Source: Bacteroidota bacterium
GTDB lineage: Bacteria; Bacteroidota; Bacteroidia; Flavobacteriales; Flavobacteriaceae
Length of the DNA: 64,000 nucleotides
Assembly (NCBI GenBank): GCA_018267095.1
Contig: JAFDZC010000006.1
Location: 434,001 to 498,000 of the forward strand
Direction of reading: 5' to 3'
Position 1 is the first letter of the stretch, and each line of letters begins with the position of its first letter. Below, piece by piece: positions 53,064 to 63,200 of the stretch. The position numbers and the translations under genes were made by a program. Below the pieces are notes generated by a model, which made no database searches, was not told the origin of the DNA, and worked only from the letters and a program-made list of their open reading frames with translations.

Positions 53064-53771
53064 TTAAAGATTCAAAACATCTTTCATCGTGTAAATGCCT
53101 TTTTTGCCTACGAGCCATTCGGCAGCCACCACAGCGCCTAAAGCAAAACCTTTACGGTTGTGCGCGGTGTGTTTAATTTCAATGGCGTCAATATCTGAAT
53201 CATAGCAAATTGTGTGCGTTCCGGGAACATTTTCAATGCGCAAAGCGTTGATTTCAATGGTGTGTTCGTCTTTTTTTGACTCATTTTTCAAAGCCCAATG
53301 TTTATAATTAGATTCTTTGATGATGCCTTGAGCTAAGCTAATGGCTGTTCCGCTGGGCGCATCTAATTTTTGTGTGTGATGAATTTCTTCCATCGAAACT
53401 TTGTACTGATCAAACTGAGCCATCACTCGGGCCAGATGAGTGTTGAGTTCAAAAAAGATATTCACGCCCAAACTAAAATTCGAACCGTAAATAAACGCTC
53501 CGTTTTGTTTTTCGCACAAATCAACCATTGCTTGATATTCATCCAGCCAGCCGGTAGTTCCCGAAACAATCGGTACGTTGGTATGCAAGCATTCAGAAAT
53601 GTTACGAACCGCTGCGCTCGGAACGCTAAAATCAATCGCAACATCTGCCTTTTCTAATCCTTCAAAACTGCTTTGACTGGTTTTTTGTAAGACAATTTCA
53701 TGTCCGCGTGAAAGGGCAATTTCTTCAATGATTTGGCCCATTTTTCCGTATCCGAGTAAAGCTATTTTCAT
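53064..53771 (-). CDS. dapB: 4-hydroxy-tetrahydrodipicolinate reductase
   Basis: A 235-residue enzyme of the diaminopimelate/lysine pathway that reduces hydroxytetrahydrodipicolinate with NAD(P)H. It has the Rossmann start MKIALLGYGKMGQIIEE, FSVPSAAVRN, SGTTGWLDE, YGSNFSLGVN and the signature EIHHTQKLDAPSGTA. It complements lysA at 11441, also in the window but far away. Its ATG shares one base with the stop codon of the DUF5683 gene (TAATG), so the two are translationally coupled. Confidence 0.97.
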   Translation of the reverse strand: MKIALLGYGKMGQIIEEIALSRGHEIVLQKTSQSSFEGLEKADVAIDFSVPSAAVRNISECLHTNVPIVSGTTGWLDEYQAMVDLCEKQNGAFIYGSNFSLGVNIFFELNTHLARVMAQFDQYKVSMEEIHHTQKLDAPSGTAISLAQGIIKESNYKHWALKNESKKDEHTIEINALRIENVPGTHTICYDSDIDAIEIKHTAHNRKGFALGAVVAAEWLVGKKGIYTMKDVLNL

Positions 53772-54331
53772 TAGAATTGATAATTAAAAGCCACGCCAAA
53801 AGTTGGTCGGATGTATTGTTCATCCGGCTTGATTTCGGGTCTGAGCGATAAATTGCTGTTGACGTTGAATTGCCCTAAATGCGCATCAACATTGGCGTCA
53901 ATGATGTTTAAAGCATAAAAAGCCACGGTAAGGAGCAACGACAAATCGCGGTTGCGCTGATAGAATCGCTGCGCCTGAATAAGTCGATTGTCATCTAAAT
54001 ACGCGTATTTCGGATCCGGATTCCCGGCCAGACGGTCTTTGTAGGCGTCGCGAAATTCGTGATACTTTTTGTTGTTGGATTGATAAAAATACAAAGTGGT
54101 TCCAATGGCTCCGTACACCAGAGGAATCTTCCAGTATTTTTTGTTGTAGGCTTGTCCCAAACCGGGTAAAACGGCCGAATAAAAAGCAGCTTTGGCGGGT
54201 GAAAGCGGGTTGATTTCTTTGGATTTAGTCGAATCTTGAATCATCACAAAAGGGTCTGACTTTCTTTGTCCGAAAACCGAAAAGTTTCCGAAAGTCAATA
54301 GCCCGAGTATGATGAATACAGCTTTAAGCAC
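53771..54331 (-). CDS. DUF5683 membrane protein
   Basis: A 186-residue protein with an N-terminal signal or membrane segment (VFIILGLLTFGNFSVFGQ), the family motif PAKAAFYSAVLPGLGQAYNKKYWKIPLVYGAIGTTLYFY, then FRDAYKDRLAGNPDPKYAYL and a second hydrophobic helix (LLLTVAFYALNIIDANVDAHL). It is conserved in flavobacterial parAB-dapB loci; the function is unknown. It starts with GTG overlapping the parB TAG stop, and its own stop overlaps dapB. Confidence 0.88.
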   Translation of the reverse strand: MLKAVFIILGLLTFGNFSVFGQRKSDPFVMIQDSTKSKEINPLSPAKAAFYSAVLPGLGQAYNKKYWKIPLVYGAIGTTLYFYQSNNKKYHEFRDAYKDRLAGNPDPKYAYLDDNRLIQAQRFYQRNRDLSLLLTVAFYALNIIDANVDAHLGQFNVNSNLSLRPEIKPDEQYIRPTFGVAFNYQF

Positions 54332-55230
54332 TAACCTTTGATGAGTTTGACAATTCGGTGGAAATCTTCTTCAGAGTGAAACGGAATCGCTATTTTCCCT
54401 TTACCGTTGGAGGCCATCTTGATTTCGATTTTGGCCCCAAAATATTCTGAAATGGTTTTTTTCTCGTTGTCGGCAATGTCAAATGAAGTCCCTTTTTTTG
54501 CTGATTTGGCCGCTGGTTTTAAACTTTCTTGGTATTTTTTGACCAATGCTTCGGTTTCACGAACCGATAGATTTTGACTGACGATTTTTTGATAAATATC
54601 GGTCTGAACGTCCTGATCTTCAATATTAATGATCGCACGACCGTGACCCATACTGATGAATCCGTCACGGATGCCGGTTTGGATGATCGGATCAAGTTTG
54701 AGCAATCGCAAATAGTTGGCAATCGTCGAACGTTTTTTGCCCACGCGCTCGCTCATTTGCTCTTGGGTGAGTTGAATTTCATCCATCAAACGTTGGTAAG
54801 ACAAGGCAATCTCAATCGGATCTAAATCGTGTCTTTGGATGTTTTCGACCAAAGCCATTTCAAGAGATTCCTGATCGTTGGCAATGCGAATATAGGCCGG
54901 AATGGTTTTAAAACCGTTGATTTTGGAGGCGCGCAAACGTCTTTCACCCGAAATCAACTGATATTTATTAAAATCGAGTTTACGAACGGTAATGGGTTGA
55001 ATCACGCCCAACTCGCGAATTGAAATAGCCAATTCTTGTAAAGCTTCTTCATTGAAGTTGCTGCGCGGCTGAAACGGATTGATTTCAATAGCATCAACTT
55101 CAAGCTCAATGATGTTGCCCACAACTTTATCAGCGTTTTTATCGGTAACCGATTGAATGTTGTTGTCCGGATCTTTGAGCAAAGCTGATAAGCCTCTTCC
55201 CAATGCTTGTTTTTTGACTACTTGCGACAT
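54331..55230 (-). CDS. parB: Chromosome partitioning protein ParB
   Basis: A 299-residue centromere-binding CTPase. The N-terminal motif ALGRGLSALL precedes the ParB/Srx CTPase domain (EIDAIEINPFQPR-type ELEVDAIEINPFQPR, GVIQPITVRKL, GERRLRASK, VENIQRHDLDPIEIA), an HTH region (MSERVGKKRSTIANYLRLLKL, MGHGRAIIN) and a C-terminal dimer domain. It begins five bases after the parA stop. No parS-like palindrome was found in the window. Confidence 0.97.
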   Translation of the reverse strand: MSQVVKKQALGRGLSALLKDPDNNIQSVTDKNADKVVGNIIELEVDAIEINPFQPRSNFNEEALQELAISIRELGVIQPITVRKLDFNKYQLISGERRLRASKINGFKTIPAYIRIANDQESLEMALVENIQRHDLDPIEIALSYQRLMDEIQLTQEQMSERVGKKRSTIANYLRLLKLDPIIQTGIRDGFISMGHGRAIINIEDQDVQTDIYQKIVSQNLSVRETEALVKKYQESLKPAAKSAKKGTSFDIADNEKKTISEYFGAKIEIKMASNGKGKIAIPFHSEEDFHRIVKLIKG

Positions 55231-55235
55231 ATTTT

Positions 55236-56003
55236 TTACAAAGTATTTTTTCTGATAATTTCTTGAGCCAAGTGCAGATAGTTGGTAGCGCCTTTGCTCG
55301 TTGCGTCGTAATTGATGATGCTCTCGCCAAAACTCGGCGCTTCACTGAGCTTGACATTGCGCTGAATGATGGTTTCAAAAACCATATCGTTGAAGTGTTT
55401 CTGAACTTCTTCAACCACTTGATTCGACAAACGCAAACGCGAATCGTACATTGTGAGCAACAAACCTTCAATATCGAGCGATGGATTGTGAATTTTTTGA
55501 ACGCTTTTAATCGTGTTGAGCAATTTACCCAAACCTTCAAGCGCATAATATTCGCACTGAATCGGAATAATCACCGAATCAGCGGCTGTAAGCGCATTCA
55601 GTGTCAGCAAACCCAACGATGGCGCGCAGTCAATCAAAATATAATCAAACTGATCTTTGATTTTTTCTAAAGCCTGCTTGAGCATATACTCGCGGTTTTC
55701 TTTGTCCACAAGCTCAATTTCAATGGCCACCAAGTCAATGTGCGCGGCAATAATTGAAACATTCGGCGTGCTGCAGGCAATGATGGCTTCTTCGGGTAAA
55801 TGACTGTGTTCGAGAATTTGATAAGTGCCTATCGAGATACTTTCAATATCCAAACCCAAACCCGAACTCGCATTGGCTTGCGGATCGGCATCAATGAGCA
55901 GAACTTTTTTCTCGAGAACACCTAAAGCAGCCGCCAGATTCACCGAAGTAGTGGTTTTTCCGACGCCGCCTTTCTGATTGGCTATAGCAATGATTTTACC
56001 CAT
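55236..56003 (-). CDS. parA: Chromosome partitioning ATPase ParA (Soj)
   Basis: A 255-residue deviant-Walker ATPase that drives chromosome segregation with ParB. It shows IAIANQKGGVGKTTTSVNLAAAL, DADPQANASSGLG, YILIDCAPSLGLLTLNAL and IPIQCEYYALEGL. It is the first gene of the conserved row parA, parB, DUF5683, dapB, lepB, WbqC. A near-consensus promoter lies 25 bases upstream. Confidence 0.97.
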   Translation of the reverse strand: MGKIIAIANQKGGVGKTTTSVNLAAALGVLEKKVLLIDADPQANASSGLGLDIESISIGTYQILEHSHLPEEAIIACSTPNVSIIAAHIDLVAIEIELVDKENREYMLKQALEKIKDQFDYILIDCAPSLGLLTLNALTAADSVIIPIQCEYYALEGLGKLLNTIKSVQKIHNPSLDIEGLLLTMYDSRLRLSNQVVEEVQKHFNDMVFETIIQRNVKLSEAPSFGESIINYDATSKGATNYLHLAQEIIRKNTL

Positions 56004-56027
56004 GTAAAATTTAAAAAAATTGAGCGG

Positions 56028-56057
56028 TAAAAATACAACTATTTATGGGTTTTTCAA
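56028..56057 (-). promoter_or_regulatory. Near-consensus promoter upstream of parA
   Basis: On the minus strand TTG (56055-56057) is followed 19 bases later by TATTTTTA (56028-56035), one base away from TAnnTTTG. The spacing is ideal. Confidence 0.4.
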
Positions 56058-56181
56058 GGCTAATTTGTTAACAAAAGTTAATAGTTTGAGGCTCACGGAA
56101 ATTGGTTGTGAGTTGTCCATTTTCTGTGGCTAGTTAGTTCCTTAAAATCAAAAATCTTCATTCTTCAATCGTTTTTCATAT

Positions 56182-56439
56182 GGGCGTGCCACCGGCTTCG
56201 CTGCGCTGCGCCGCTGTCGGGCTTTGCGCACTCGCTTTTTTGCGCCGAACGCCGGCTCAAAAAGAGCTCAAACAAAGCTACAATCCCTCACGCGCTTGAT
56301 GTTCACGAGAGATTTTGTCATCAGTCCAAGTGAAATGTAAATTTAAACCCCAATCAAATGTTTCCGACAGAAGCCCGCGTGAGCGGTTGGAGCTAAGTGC
56401 CGCGCACTGCGAAAAACGCGACCCGCAGGGGCACGCCCA
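56182..56439. repeat. 258-base palindromic element upstream of parA
   Basis: The ends are inverted (GGGCGTGCC and GGCACGCCC, about ten bases with the next pair) and an internal pair (CTCACGCG at 56287-56294 and CGCGTGAG at 56376-56383) nests inside. The outer segments are GC-rich and rich in CGC words, the centre is AT-rich. No reading frame of note is inside. It occupies over half of the 488-base gap between the SDR and parA genes; the rest is AT-rich with no recognised feature apart from the parA promoter. Confidence 0.7.
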
Positions 56440-56491
56440 AATAACCTGATCAGTTGTCAGTAAATTGAAAATTTTGTAAAAAAGAGTTGTG

Positions 56492-57373
56492 TTAGCCGTT
56501 CTTTTTGGCTTTGATCATCATCTCAAGCATGTCCCACATTTCTTCGGGAATTTGTTCGAGCAAATTGAATTGCCCGGCGCCTTTGAGCCATTCTCCGCCG
56601 TCAATGACCACGACTTCTCCGTTGATATAAGCCGAAAAATCAGACACCAAATAAGCGGCTAAATTGGCCAATTCTTGGTGATCGCCCACGCGTTTGAGCG
56701 GTACTTTTTTGGCCATATCGAATTTCTCGGCCAAGTCGCCCGGCAAAAGTCGGTCCCAAGCGCCTTTGGTCGGGAAAGGCCCAGGCGCAATGGCATTGGT
56801 TCGGATGCCGTATTTGGCCCATTCTACCGCGAGGCTGCGGGTCATGGCTAGTACACCTGCTTTGGCAGTGGCACTCGGCACTACATAAGCCGATCCGGTA
56901 AAAGCATAAGTGGTGACTATGTTGAGTACGGCAGCGTTTTCTTGTTGGGTGTCAATCCAGTGTTTGCCAAATGCAAGCGTGCAGTTTTTGGTGCCTTTGA
57001 GCACAATGTCAATGATGGTGTCAAAGGCATTGGCCGAGAGCCTTTCGGTAGGCGAGATGAAATTGCCCGCGGCATTGTTGAGCAAAACATCTACTTTTCC
57101 GTAGGTTTTGAGCACTTCGGCGAGCATGTTTTCGACTTGGTCGTAATAACGGACATCACAAGCCAGCGCGAGGCATTTTCCGCCGGTAGATTGTTCAAGT
57201 TCGGCTGCGGTGGTTTGCAGTTTTTCAAGATTTCTTGAAGTGATAGCGACTTGGGCGCCGAGTTCCATGAAGTAGCGGGTCATGGCTTTGCCGAGTCCGC
57301 TGCCGCCGCCGGTAATGACGATTACTTTTCCGGACAAAGCGTTGTCACGGAGCATTTTTTGAGAAAAATCCAT
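56492..57373 (-). CDS. Short-chain dehydrogenase, 2,4-dienoyl-CoA reductase-like
   Basis: A 293-residue SDR enzyme. The cofactor fold begins VIVITGGGSGLGKAMTRYF, with DVRYYDQVENML, LLNNAAGNFISPTERLSANAF and the active-site region VPSATAKAGVLAMTRSLAVEW. The usual Tyr-x-x-x-Lys is Ser-x-x-x-Lys here, which is the pattern of 2,4-dienoyl-CoA reductases, and this supports beta-oxidation of unsaturated acyl chains. A C-terminal PGPFPTKGAWDRLLP loop agrees. It is monocistronic. Confidence 0.88.
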   Translation of the reverse strand: MDFSQKMLRDNALSGKVIVITGGGSGLGKAMTRYFMELGAQVAITSRNLEKLQTTAAELEQSTGGKCLALACDVRYYDQVENMLAEVLKTYGKVDVLLNNAAGNFISPTERLSANAFDTIIDIVLKGTKNCTLAFGKHWIDTQQENAAVLNIVTTYAFTGSAYVVPSATAKAGVLAMTRSLAVEWAKYGIRTNAIAPGPFPTKGAWDRLLPGDLAEKFDMAKKVPLKRVGDHQELANLAAYLVSDFSAYINGEVVVIDGGEWLKGAGQFNLLEQIPEEMWDMLEMMIKAKKNG

Positions 57374-57391
57374 TGTTGTTATCGTCTAAAA

Positions 57392-58255
57392 TTATTCATA
57401 AAAATATGTTTCTTCATAAACCTGAGATACATTTTCAGAATCTCTTTGCAGGAAATGGATCGGAAAACCTTGCGTATTATAATCCCAGGTCAAAGAGGAA
57501 GTACTACTTGGATTATAACTGTTTGCAGGATCTTCATCGATTATGCTGGTCGTAAATATTCTTGTCTTAATCATATTGTGATCTGGTGAGCCTCTGAAAT
57601 CAAGTACCCCGGCAAAAAGAATTTTATTAAAACCTATGATGTTTCCAAGCGGATTATGTTGGTTGTCTAGCTCGTAGATTGTCGATTTTGTCTTGGTTCC
57701 GCCGGAATGATAAACAACAGCGCCTCCATGGCTTACAAAACCCCAACCTGGATAATAATATTCGTTAGAAACGTCAGCCAGTTGATCAGACTCAATGAAA
57801 ATAGTTCCCGAATCGGCAGCAGTCGTTGTTCCATTCTGGTATTTGGTGTACGATACCGTACCATTACCATTGTGTATATAATCAATATAATAGGAAATCA
57901 TGCTCGAACTCCAAGAATCAAAGATATTAACAGTTTTTTTAATGAGCTGGCTGTTTTCATTGTATTGGAATGTTTCGCCCAGTGAAGTGTCTAAAGACCC
58001 GCCGACTACAGTGTAAGCTACTCTTGTAATCAGGTCGTTGGTGTAAACAAATTTTCGGAGCAGTCCGGTTGATGTTTCAATAGACACCAGCTTATTGCCA
58101 TCGTACGTGAAAGTCTCAGTAGTGGAAACACCATTGGTTGTTTTAGTTCTTTTTTTTAAGAGTACCGTTGGGGCCGTTTCCGGATCTGATTTTGAATCAT
58201 TGCTGCAAGAGCTCAACATTACGAATAATAACAAATAAATCGTTTTTGTTTTCAT
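57392..58255 (-). CDS. Hypothetical lipoprotein with RHS/YD-like strands
   Basis: A 287-residue lipoprotein (lipobox MLSSCSND, Cys about 17). The rest is beta-rich and follows a tandem pattern similar to YD-type repeats (TFTYDGNKLVSIETSTGLLRKFVYTNDLITRVAYT, QYNENSQLIKKTV, WDYNTQGFPIHF), as in the DUF4595-like surface lipoproteins of Bacteroidota. The function is unknown. A perfect 9-base dyad lies 28 bases upstream of its start codon. It is separated from the type A cargo gene by 97 bases. Confidence 0.75.
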   Translation of the reverse strand: MKTKTIYLLLFVMLSSCSNDSKSDPETAPTVLLKKRTKTTNGVSTTETFTYDGNKLVSIETSTGLLRKFVYTNDLITRVAYTVVGGSLDTSLGETFQYNENSQLIKKTVNIFDSWSSSMISYYIDYIHNGNGTVSYTKYQNGTTTAADSGTIFIESDQLADVSNEYYYPGWGFVSHGGAVVYHSGGTKTKSTIYELDNQHNPLGNIIGFNKILFAGVLDFRGSPDHNMIKTRIFTTSIIDEDPANSYNPSSTSSLTWDYNTQGFPIHFLQRDSENVSQVYEETYFYE

Positions 58256-58282
58256 CCGAACTTATTTTATTGTATGCAAGAT

Positions 58283-58304
58283 ACAAATAAATTGTTTTAT
58301 TTGT
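58283..58304. promoter_or_regulatory. Perfect dyad in the lipoprotein leader
   Basis: ACAAATAAA and TTTATTTGT flank a TTGT loop, 28 bases before the start codon of the lipoprotein gene. The position fits an operator over the promoter region. Confidence 0.45.
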
Positions 58305-58352
58305 GACTATTCTTACAGTCTAAACACCCGATTGCTTTTGTTAGCAGTTGTT

Positions 58353-60119
58353 TTATTGATGGATGATTTTTTGAGTAAAAGTTTGTTTGTCTGTTTGTAT
58401 TTTCAGCAAATACATACCCGCAGGTAAATTTTTGATATCGAGTGTAAAATGTTGGTTGTTCTGAAAACTTTCGTGTAATACGATGCGGCCTTGCATATCA
58501 ATCATTTGAGCAATCATTTGACTTTGGTTTTCTTTGAAATGGATGTTGATTTCATCCTGTGCCGGATTCGGAAAAATAGTCAAAGAACCCTCTGTAAAAG
58601 TTGGATTAGCCAATGCGCAAGAGCTCGGATTCGGATATTTGGTCAAAAAGACTCCGGCTATAGAACTGTTCGGATCCACCGACGAATGCAATTCAAGTGT
58701 GTTGTCAGTCGGGTCAAAATCAAGCGTGTTTCTGAAGGTTCCGCCGGCAATAAGGTTTTGATCGGCATCTACAGCGATGGGTAAATATCCATTGAATTCA
58801 ACAAAGTCGGGTTGGCCCAAGCCTTTGATCGGAAAAGCTGAAAGATAATTCCCATCTTGTGAATAACTCGAAATAAAAACTGCGCGTGTGTTGGTGAGCG
58901 ACTGTAATTCATGCGTATTGGCAGATGGGTCAAAGTCACAAGTGCCGGTAAATTCGCCTGAAACATATATGTTGTCGCAGCCATCGATGGCCATATTGGC
59001 TCCATTGGCTGTTTGGATAAAGCCATCATTTTGAACAATTTTCTTAGCCCATAGCAAAATTCCGTTGCTGTTGGCCTTGGATAAAAATGTATTGTAATTG
59101 CTGGTTGAGGATACCGTAGTTGTTGTTGAAAATGAGGTACTTCCTTTAAAGTCGCTGAGGACAATTACGTTGTTTTGACTATCGGTTTTAACCAAAGTCG
59201 TTAAAAAATCTGTAGTAGCGGTTCCGCGGTAGTGTTTGCTCCAAATCAAGTCACCGGAGCTTGAATATTTGGCGGCAAAAATCGAACTAAACGCGCTAAA
59301 AGTAGTTGATTGTGAAGTGAATATTGATTGGACATTCGGATCCGGATTCAAGTCAACCGAACCTACAAAAACTCCTGAAGTAATGATTTCACCTTGTGTA
59401 GTGGTGTCGAGCCCGGTGAGAATGACTGCTCCGTTGGATTCTATTTGTTTTACCCAAGCAAAATTTCCATTGACATCTAACGAAAGCAGAAAAGCATCGT
59501 TGTTGAATGCCGTCAGTGAATTCACCGATGTTGGAGAAGGGTCAAAATCCAGGGTTCCGGTAAAAAAACCATTGACCACCACACCGCCCGAAATCGGTTT
59601 GATGCCAAAGGTTAAAGCGTTGTTCTCGGGCGCATCATTAAAGTAGCGCGTCCAGATTTCGTCTCCGTTGGTTGACCATTTACTAATAAAAACCCCCCGT
59701 GTTCCGGTAAATCCGCATAAGTATAAATTATTTTGGTTATCTAAAGCAATGGCCGTCGGACGCTCTTCATTCATGCCGTCAAAAGTCGTTTCAAATAAGC
59801 TTTTGGCCCAAACAAGGTTTCCGTTGGCGTCGTATTTACTGATAAAAACATCCGATTCTCCATCGACATCGCCGGGTGTTCCGCCCAAATAGGTAAGATT
59901 TTGTTGGTTTTCGGACGGATCAAAATCACAGGTTCCGTGAAAAAGTCCGGTTAAATAGACATTGTTTTGTGCGTCCGTAGTCACAGCGCGCGCCCAAACG
60001 CCTTGATCGTGTGTACTTTGAAATGCATGGGCATACACAGGAGTGTTTTGTGCTGTAGCCGAGCGTTGTAAAAGCAGCATCCAAGCTGATAATAGGACTA
60101 AGGTAAATTTCTTTTTCAT
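58353..60119 (-). CDS. SBBP-like propeller protein with T9SS type A sorting domain
   Basis: A 588-residue secreted protein. After a signal peptide (cleavage near ATAQ) it has at least five related blades in which a D-F-D-P-S/T motif recurs (GTCDFDPSENQ, GTLDFDPSPTS, GSVDLNPDPNV, GTCDFDPSANT, NTLDFDPTDNT), an SBBP/propeller arrangement. The C-terminal 75 residues are a type A sorting domain (FPNPAQDEINIHF, MIDMQGRIVLHE, LPAGMYLLKIQT). So it is exported by the type IX system and attached or released at the surface. A large hairpin abuts its start codon. Its ligand is unknown. Confidence 0.88.
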   Translation of the reverse strand: MKKKFTLVLLSAWMLLLQRSATAQNTPVYAHAFQSTHDQGVWARAVTTDAQNNVYLTGLFHGTCDFDPSENQQNLTYLGGTPGDVDGESDVFISKYDANGNLVWAKSLFETTFDGMNEERPTAIALDNQNNLYLCGFTGTRGVFISKWSTNGDEIWTRYFNDAPENNALTFGIKPISGGVVVNGFFTGTLDFDPSPTSVNSLTAFNNDAFLLSLDVNGNFAWVKQIESNGAVILTGLDTTTQGEIITSGVFVGSVDLNPDPNVQSIFTSQSTTFSAFSSIFAAKYSSSGDLIWSKHYRGTATTDFLTTLVKTDSQNNVIVLSDFKGSTSFSTTTTVSSTSNYNTFLSKANSNGILLWAKKIVQNDGFIQTANGANMAIDGCDNIYVSGEFTGTCDFDPSANTHELQSLTNTRAVFISSYSQDGNYLSAFPIKGLGQPDFVEFNGYLPIAVDADQNLIAGGTFRNTLDFDPTDNTLELHSSVDPNSSIAGVFLTKYPNPSSCALANPTFTEGSLTIFPNPAQDEINIHFKENQSQMIAQMIDMQGRIVLHESFQNNQHFTLDIKNLPAGMYLLKIQTDKQTFTQKIIHQ

Positions 60120-60176
60120 AAGCTTTAATTTTGAAATTCAGCTGATTACTGAATGCAGATTCAAAATTAGAAGCTT
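60120..60176 (-). promoter_or_regulatory. Long hairpin ending at the start codon of the type A cargo gene
   Basis: The left arm (60120-60135, AAGCTTTAATTTTGAA) pairs with the right arm (60160-60176, one extra base); an inner ATTCAG/CTGAAT stem continues the helix around a 7-base loop. On the minus strand the structure ends directly against the ATG, so it would occlude ribosome binding if formed in RNA. No T tract follows. Confidence 0.6.
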
Positions 60177-60254
60177 CACTTTTTAAAGCCTAAAAAAGCA
60201 GGTAGACATCAGGTTGACAAACTCTTTATTTTCAGTAGATGAGCAGTAGACAAG

Positions 60255-63200
60255 TTATCTTTTTAAAGCAAAATGACCTTTGTGAACGCGTCCGTCCTGT
60301 CGGTTGACTACAAACCAATAATCGGTAGATACAGCCTGGTTGCCGTTGTATTGGCCGTCCCATTTAGGATTGGTTTTGTCTAATCCGGTGATGAGTTTTC
60401 CGTAGCGATCATAAATATAAACAGTCATATTGGGTTCAAGTGCGCCGTTTTCAATAAACCAAGTGTCATTGTATCCATCGTCATTGGGTGTGAAAAAGTT
60501 CGGGTAATACAAAAGCCAAATGCTTTCGGTGTCAATTCCGCAGCCGAGTTTGTCGCGAACATAAACGGTGTAGATTCCGGGTTCTAATCCGGTAAATACG
60601 CTGGAATCTTGATAGTTTGTTCCGTCTAATGAATATTCAAATTGTCCTGAATTTTGCGTGTACACCGCAATGCTGTTTTCGTTTTCGGTCCAATCCGAGG
60701 TTTCTAAATGATCAATAATCGGCGTTTCAGAAATGTGAACCTCAATGTTTTGGGTATTGGTACAAACTTGACCATTTCCGTAGTCATTGGTGGCTGTTAT
60801 TGTTAAGTTGGTAATGCCCGATTGGGTAACGGTAATGGTTGGTTGGGTAGTTCCGTCAGACCAATTATATGTTGTTGAGGGTAAGTTTCCTGCAGAAGCA
60901 TCTAAATTTATCGGGTTCGAAAAACAACTTTTGTAGAGTGGATTCAGCGCAATAACCGGTGTTTGACCGGCAATTAAATCAAATGAAACCGTTTCATAAC
61001 AATTTGAAACCGCGTTGTAAATCATTCGGGCATAGATTGTTGCCGGATTTGTATTCGGATTGTAAGCGGTTAGATTGTTGATTCGGTTGGTATTATTTTG
61101 TGCGTCCACCAGTGAGGGATGATAACTTAAGGTAAAATCTGAAGTCGATTGATTGTTCATGATAACGCTGGTTTGTTGCGTCAAATCAAAAGTTTCATTT
61201 CCGGTAATCACTGAATAACATTGAAGAATATTAGCTGGATGTCCGATTTGAACCAAAGACAACAAGGTGTTGACATCAAAAATTCGGTTGACGATATTTC
61301 CGCACGAATCTTCTACCTGAAAAGTATAAACGCCCGGTGGCAAATTGTAAAAAATGTTCGAGTTGAAATTGTCTAAAAAAAACGGCTGACCATCTTTATC
61401 CACAATCGTAAAGTGAATAGGGTTTTTTCCGTTGGCTTCAATAATCACATCGAGATTTCCGTTGTTGGTACACGGCATTCTATAGGCATCGGTAATTTCT
61501 AATACCTGATTAAACGACAAGGTTGGGCTTAAAATTTCGATACAACTTTTATCAGCTCCAAGGCCGTTGTTGGTGATGTCCATTCCGTTGTTGAAACTAA
61601 AAAAACTGCGCACGATTCTGAAAACACCATTAAAACTCAAGTTGTAGTTTGTGCTGTTATTGGTTAACTGAAAACTGTTATTCCCGTCTGGAATAGTTCC
61701 TTCTGTGTAAGGTTGCAGTGAACCCGGATGACCCCATTGATTCGGGGAAATTTCTTTCTGGAGCCAATAAGTTTCACCTGCCGTTGCATTACTCACAAAA
61801 TTGAAAGGAATATCAAAGGAACCACAGTTCTCTTGCAGTGAAAAGGTGCTGTTTGTAATGGTGTATCCATCAACTGTTACGGTAATTTGATTGGCAAAAC
61901 CGCATTGATCAATACCACTAAAAGTATAGCTTCCCGGCGTTAGATTATTGAGATAACAAGAGCCATTGCCGGTAATGTTTGCGGATGCATCAAAAGGCAA
62001 TGTCTGATTAAAGGTACTTGGAGCTGCAATAATTTTTAGCGATGTTAAGCCGATGTTATTGCTCCAAATTCGAATACTTCCTTGGCCAAGTGCACAGCCC
62101 GGGCGTTGTTCAGAACCCATGCCTTGATCTGCATATGGCGGAACTGTGATCAGCAATGGAGCCATGGTATCGCCGCAGTTGTTAATCACTTGAATTGAGT
62201 AATCTCCTAAGGGAACACTGTTGAGCGTCATGGTTCCAGTTAAAGGGTCAACACTCAGTGAGACATCATGAGGCAACGGAAATGGGTATGTTGCAGGAGC
62301 AGAGAGAACAGTAGCGGTTACCACTTTGTATCCAACAATATTGATATAGATGGTTCCGCTATTGGTTGAACAACCGTTGTTGGTAGCCGTAGCGGTTGGT
62401 ACAGAAGGCAGGTTTATGATGTTGAATGATAAGAGTTTACTTCGTCCGCAAGCATCAGTTATGGTAACTTCATAATTGCCTACAGGTGTATGCAGATTGA
62501 CATCGCCAAACGGAACGATGTCTGTGATATAAGGCCCAGGATAATTGGCTGTAAATGTGGTCGGGTCAAAGCCAGCAGGAAAAGTGCTGAAATTTAAGTT
62601 GTAAGGCGGTGTAAAATTGGTTGCTTTTAATTCGAAGTAGTACGTATTGCAATCTAAATCATAGATAGTTGGCAGCAGATTGATGTTGTTGGTTACCAAA
62701 AAGTTCTGCGTAAAAGTTGAACCGCATGCATCGAGTATGTTCACATCGTAATTAAAATCTTGATTCGGAAAAGCCGGTAAAGTCTCAGAAATTTGTTCGG
62801 ACGATAAATTGCCATTATTCAAAACACTGTTGAAGGTTTGATCCGGCGCACCACCGGGCGGATGAACGACAAATTCAATTTGCAACGGATAGCCAATTAC
62901 AGTGCCATTGGCCGGGTTAATCGTGTGTTCGACAACTGTAAAATTGCAAGATGGAGGATTAGTGTTGGTAAAAGATGGTTGAGCGATGTTGAGCCCCGTA
63001 ACGTTTAGGGTAACTGTAAAAGTTGAAACAACGCCGGTTCCGCAAGCATCAAAAACCCGAATTCGGTAAACGCCAACAGGCAAATTGTCGAAAGTATTCG
63101 AAGTTTGCAGCGGAAAGGTAACTGGGCCGGAGAAAATTTCGTAATTCACCGGAGTGCCAGAAACGGCGTTCACCACAATATTGCTGTTGGCAGAACAAGC

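Noticed and set aside
56004-56491. parS site near parAB
   Set aside because: No GTTTCACGTGAAAC-like 14-16-base palindrome is present; the inverted repeats there are of another kind.
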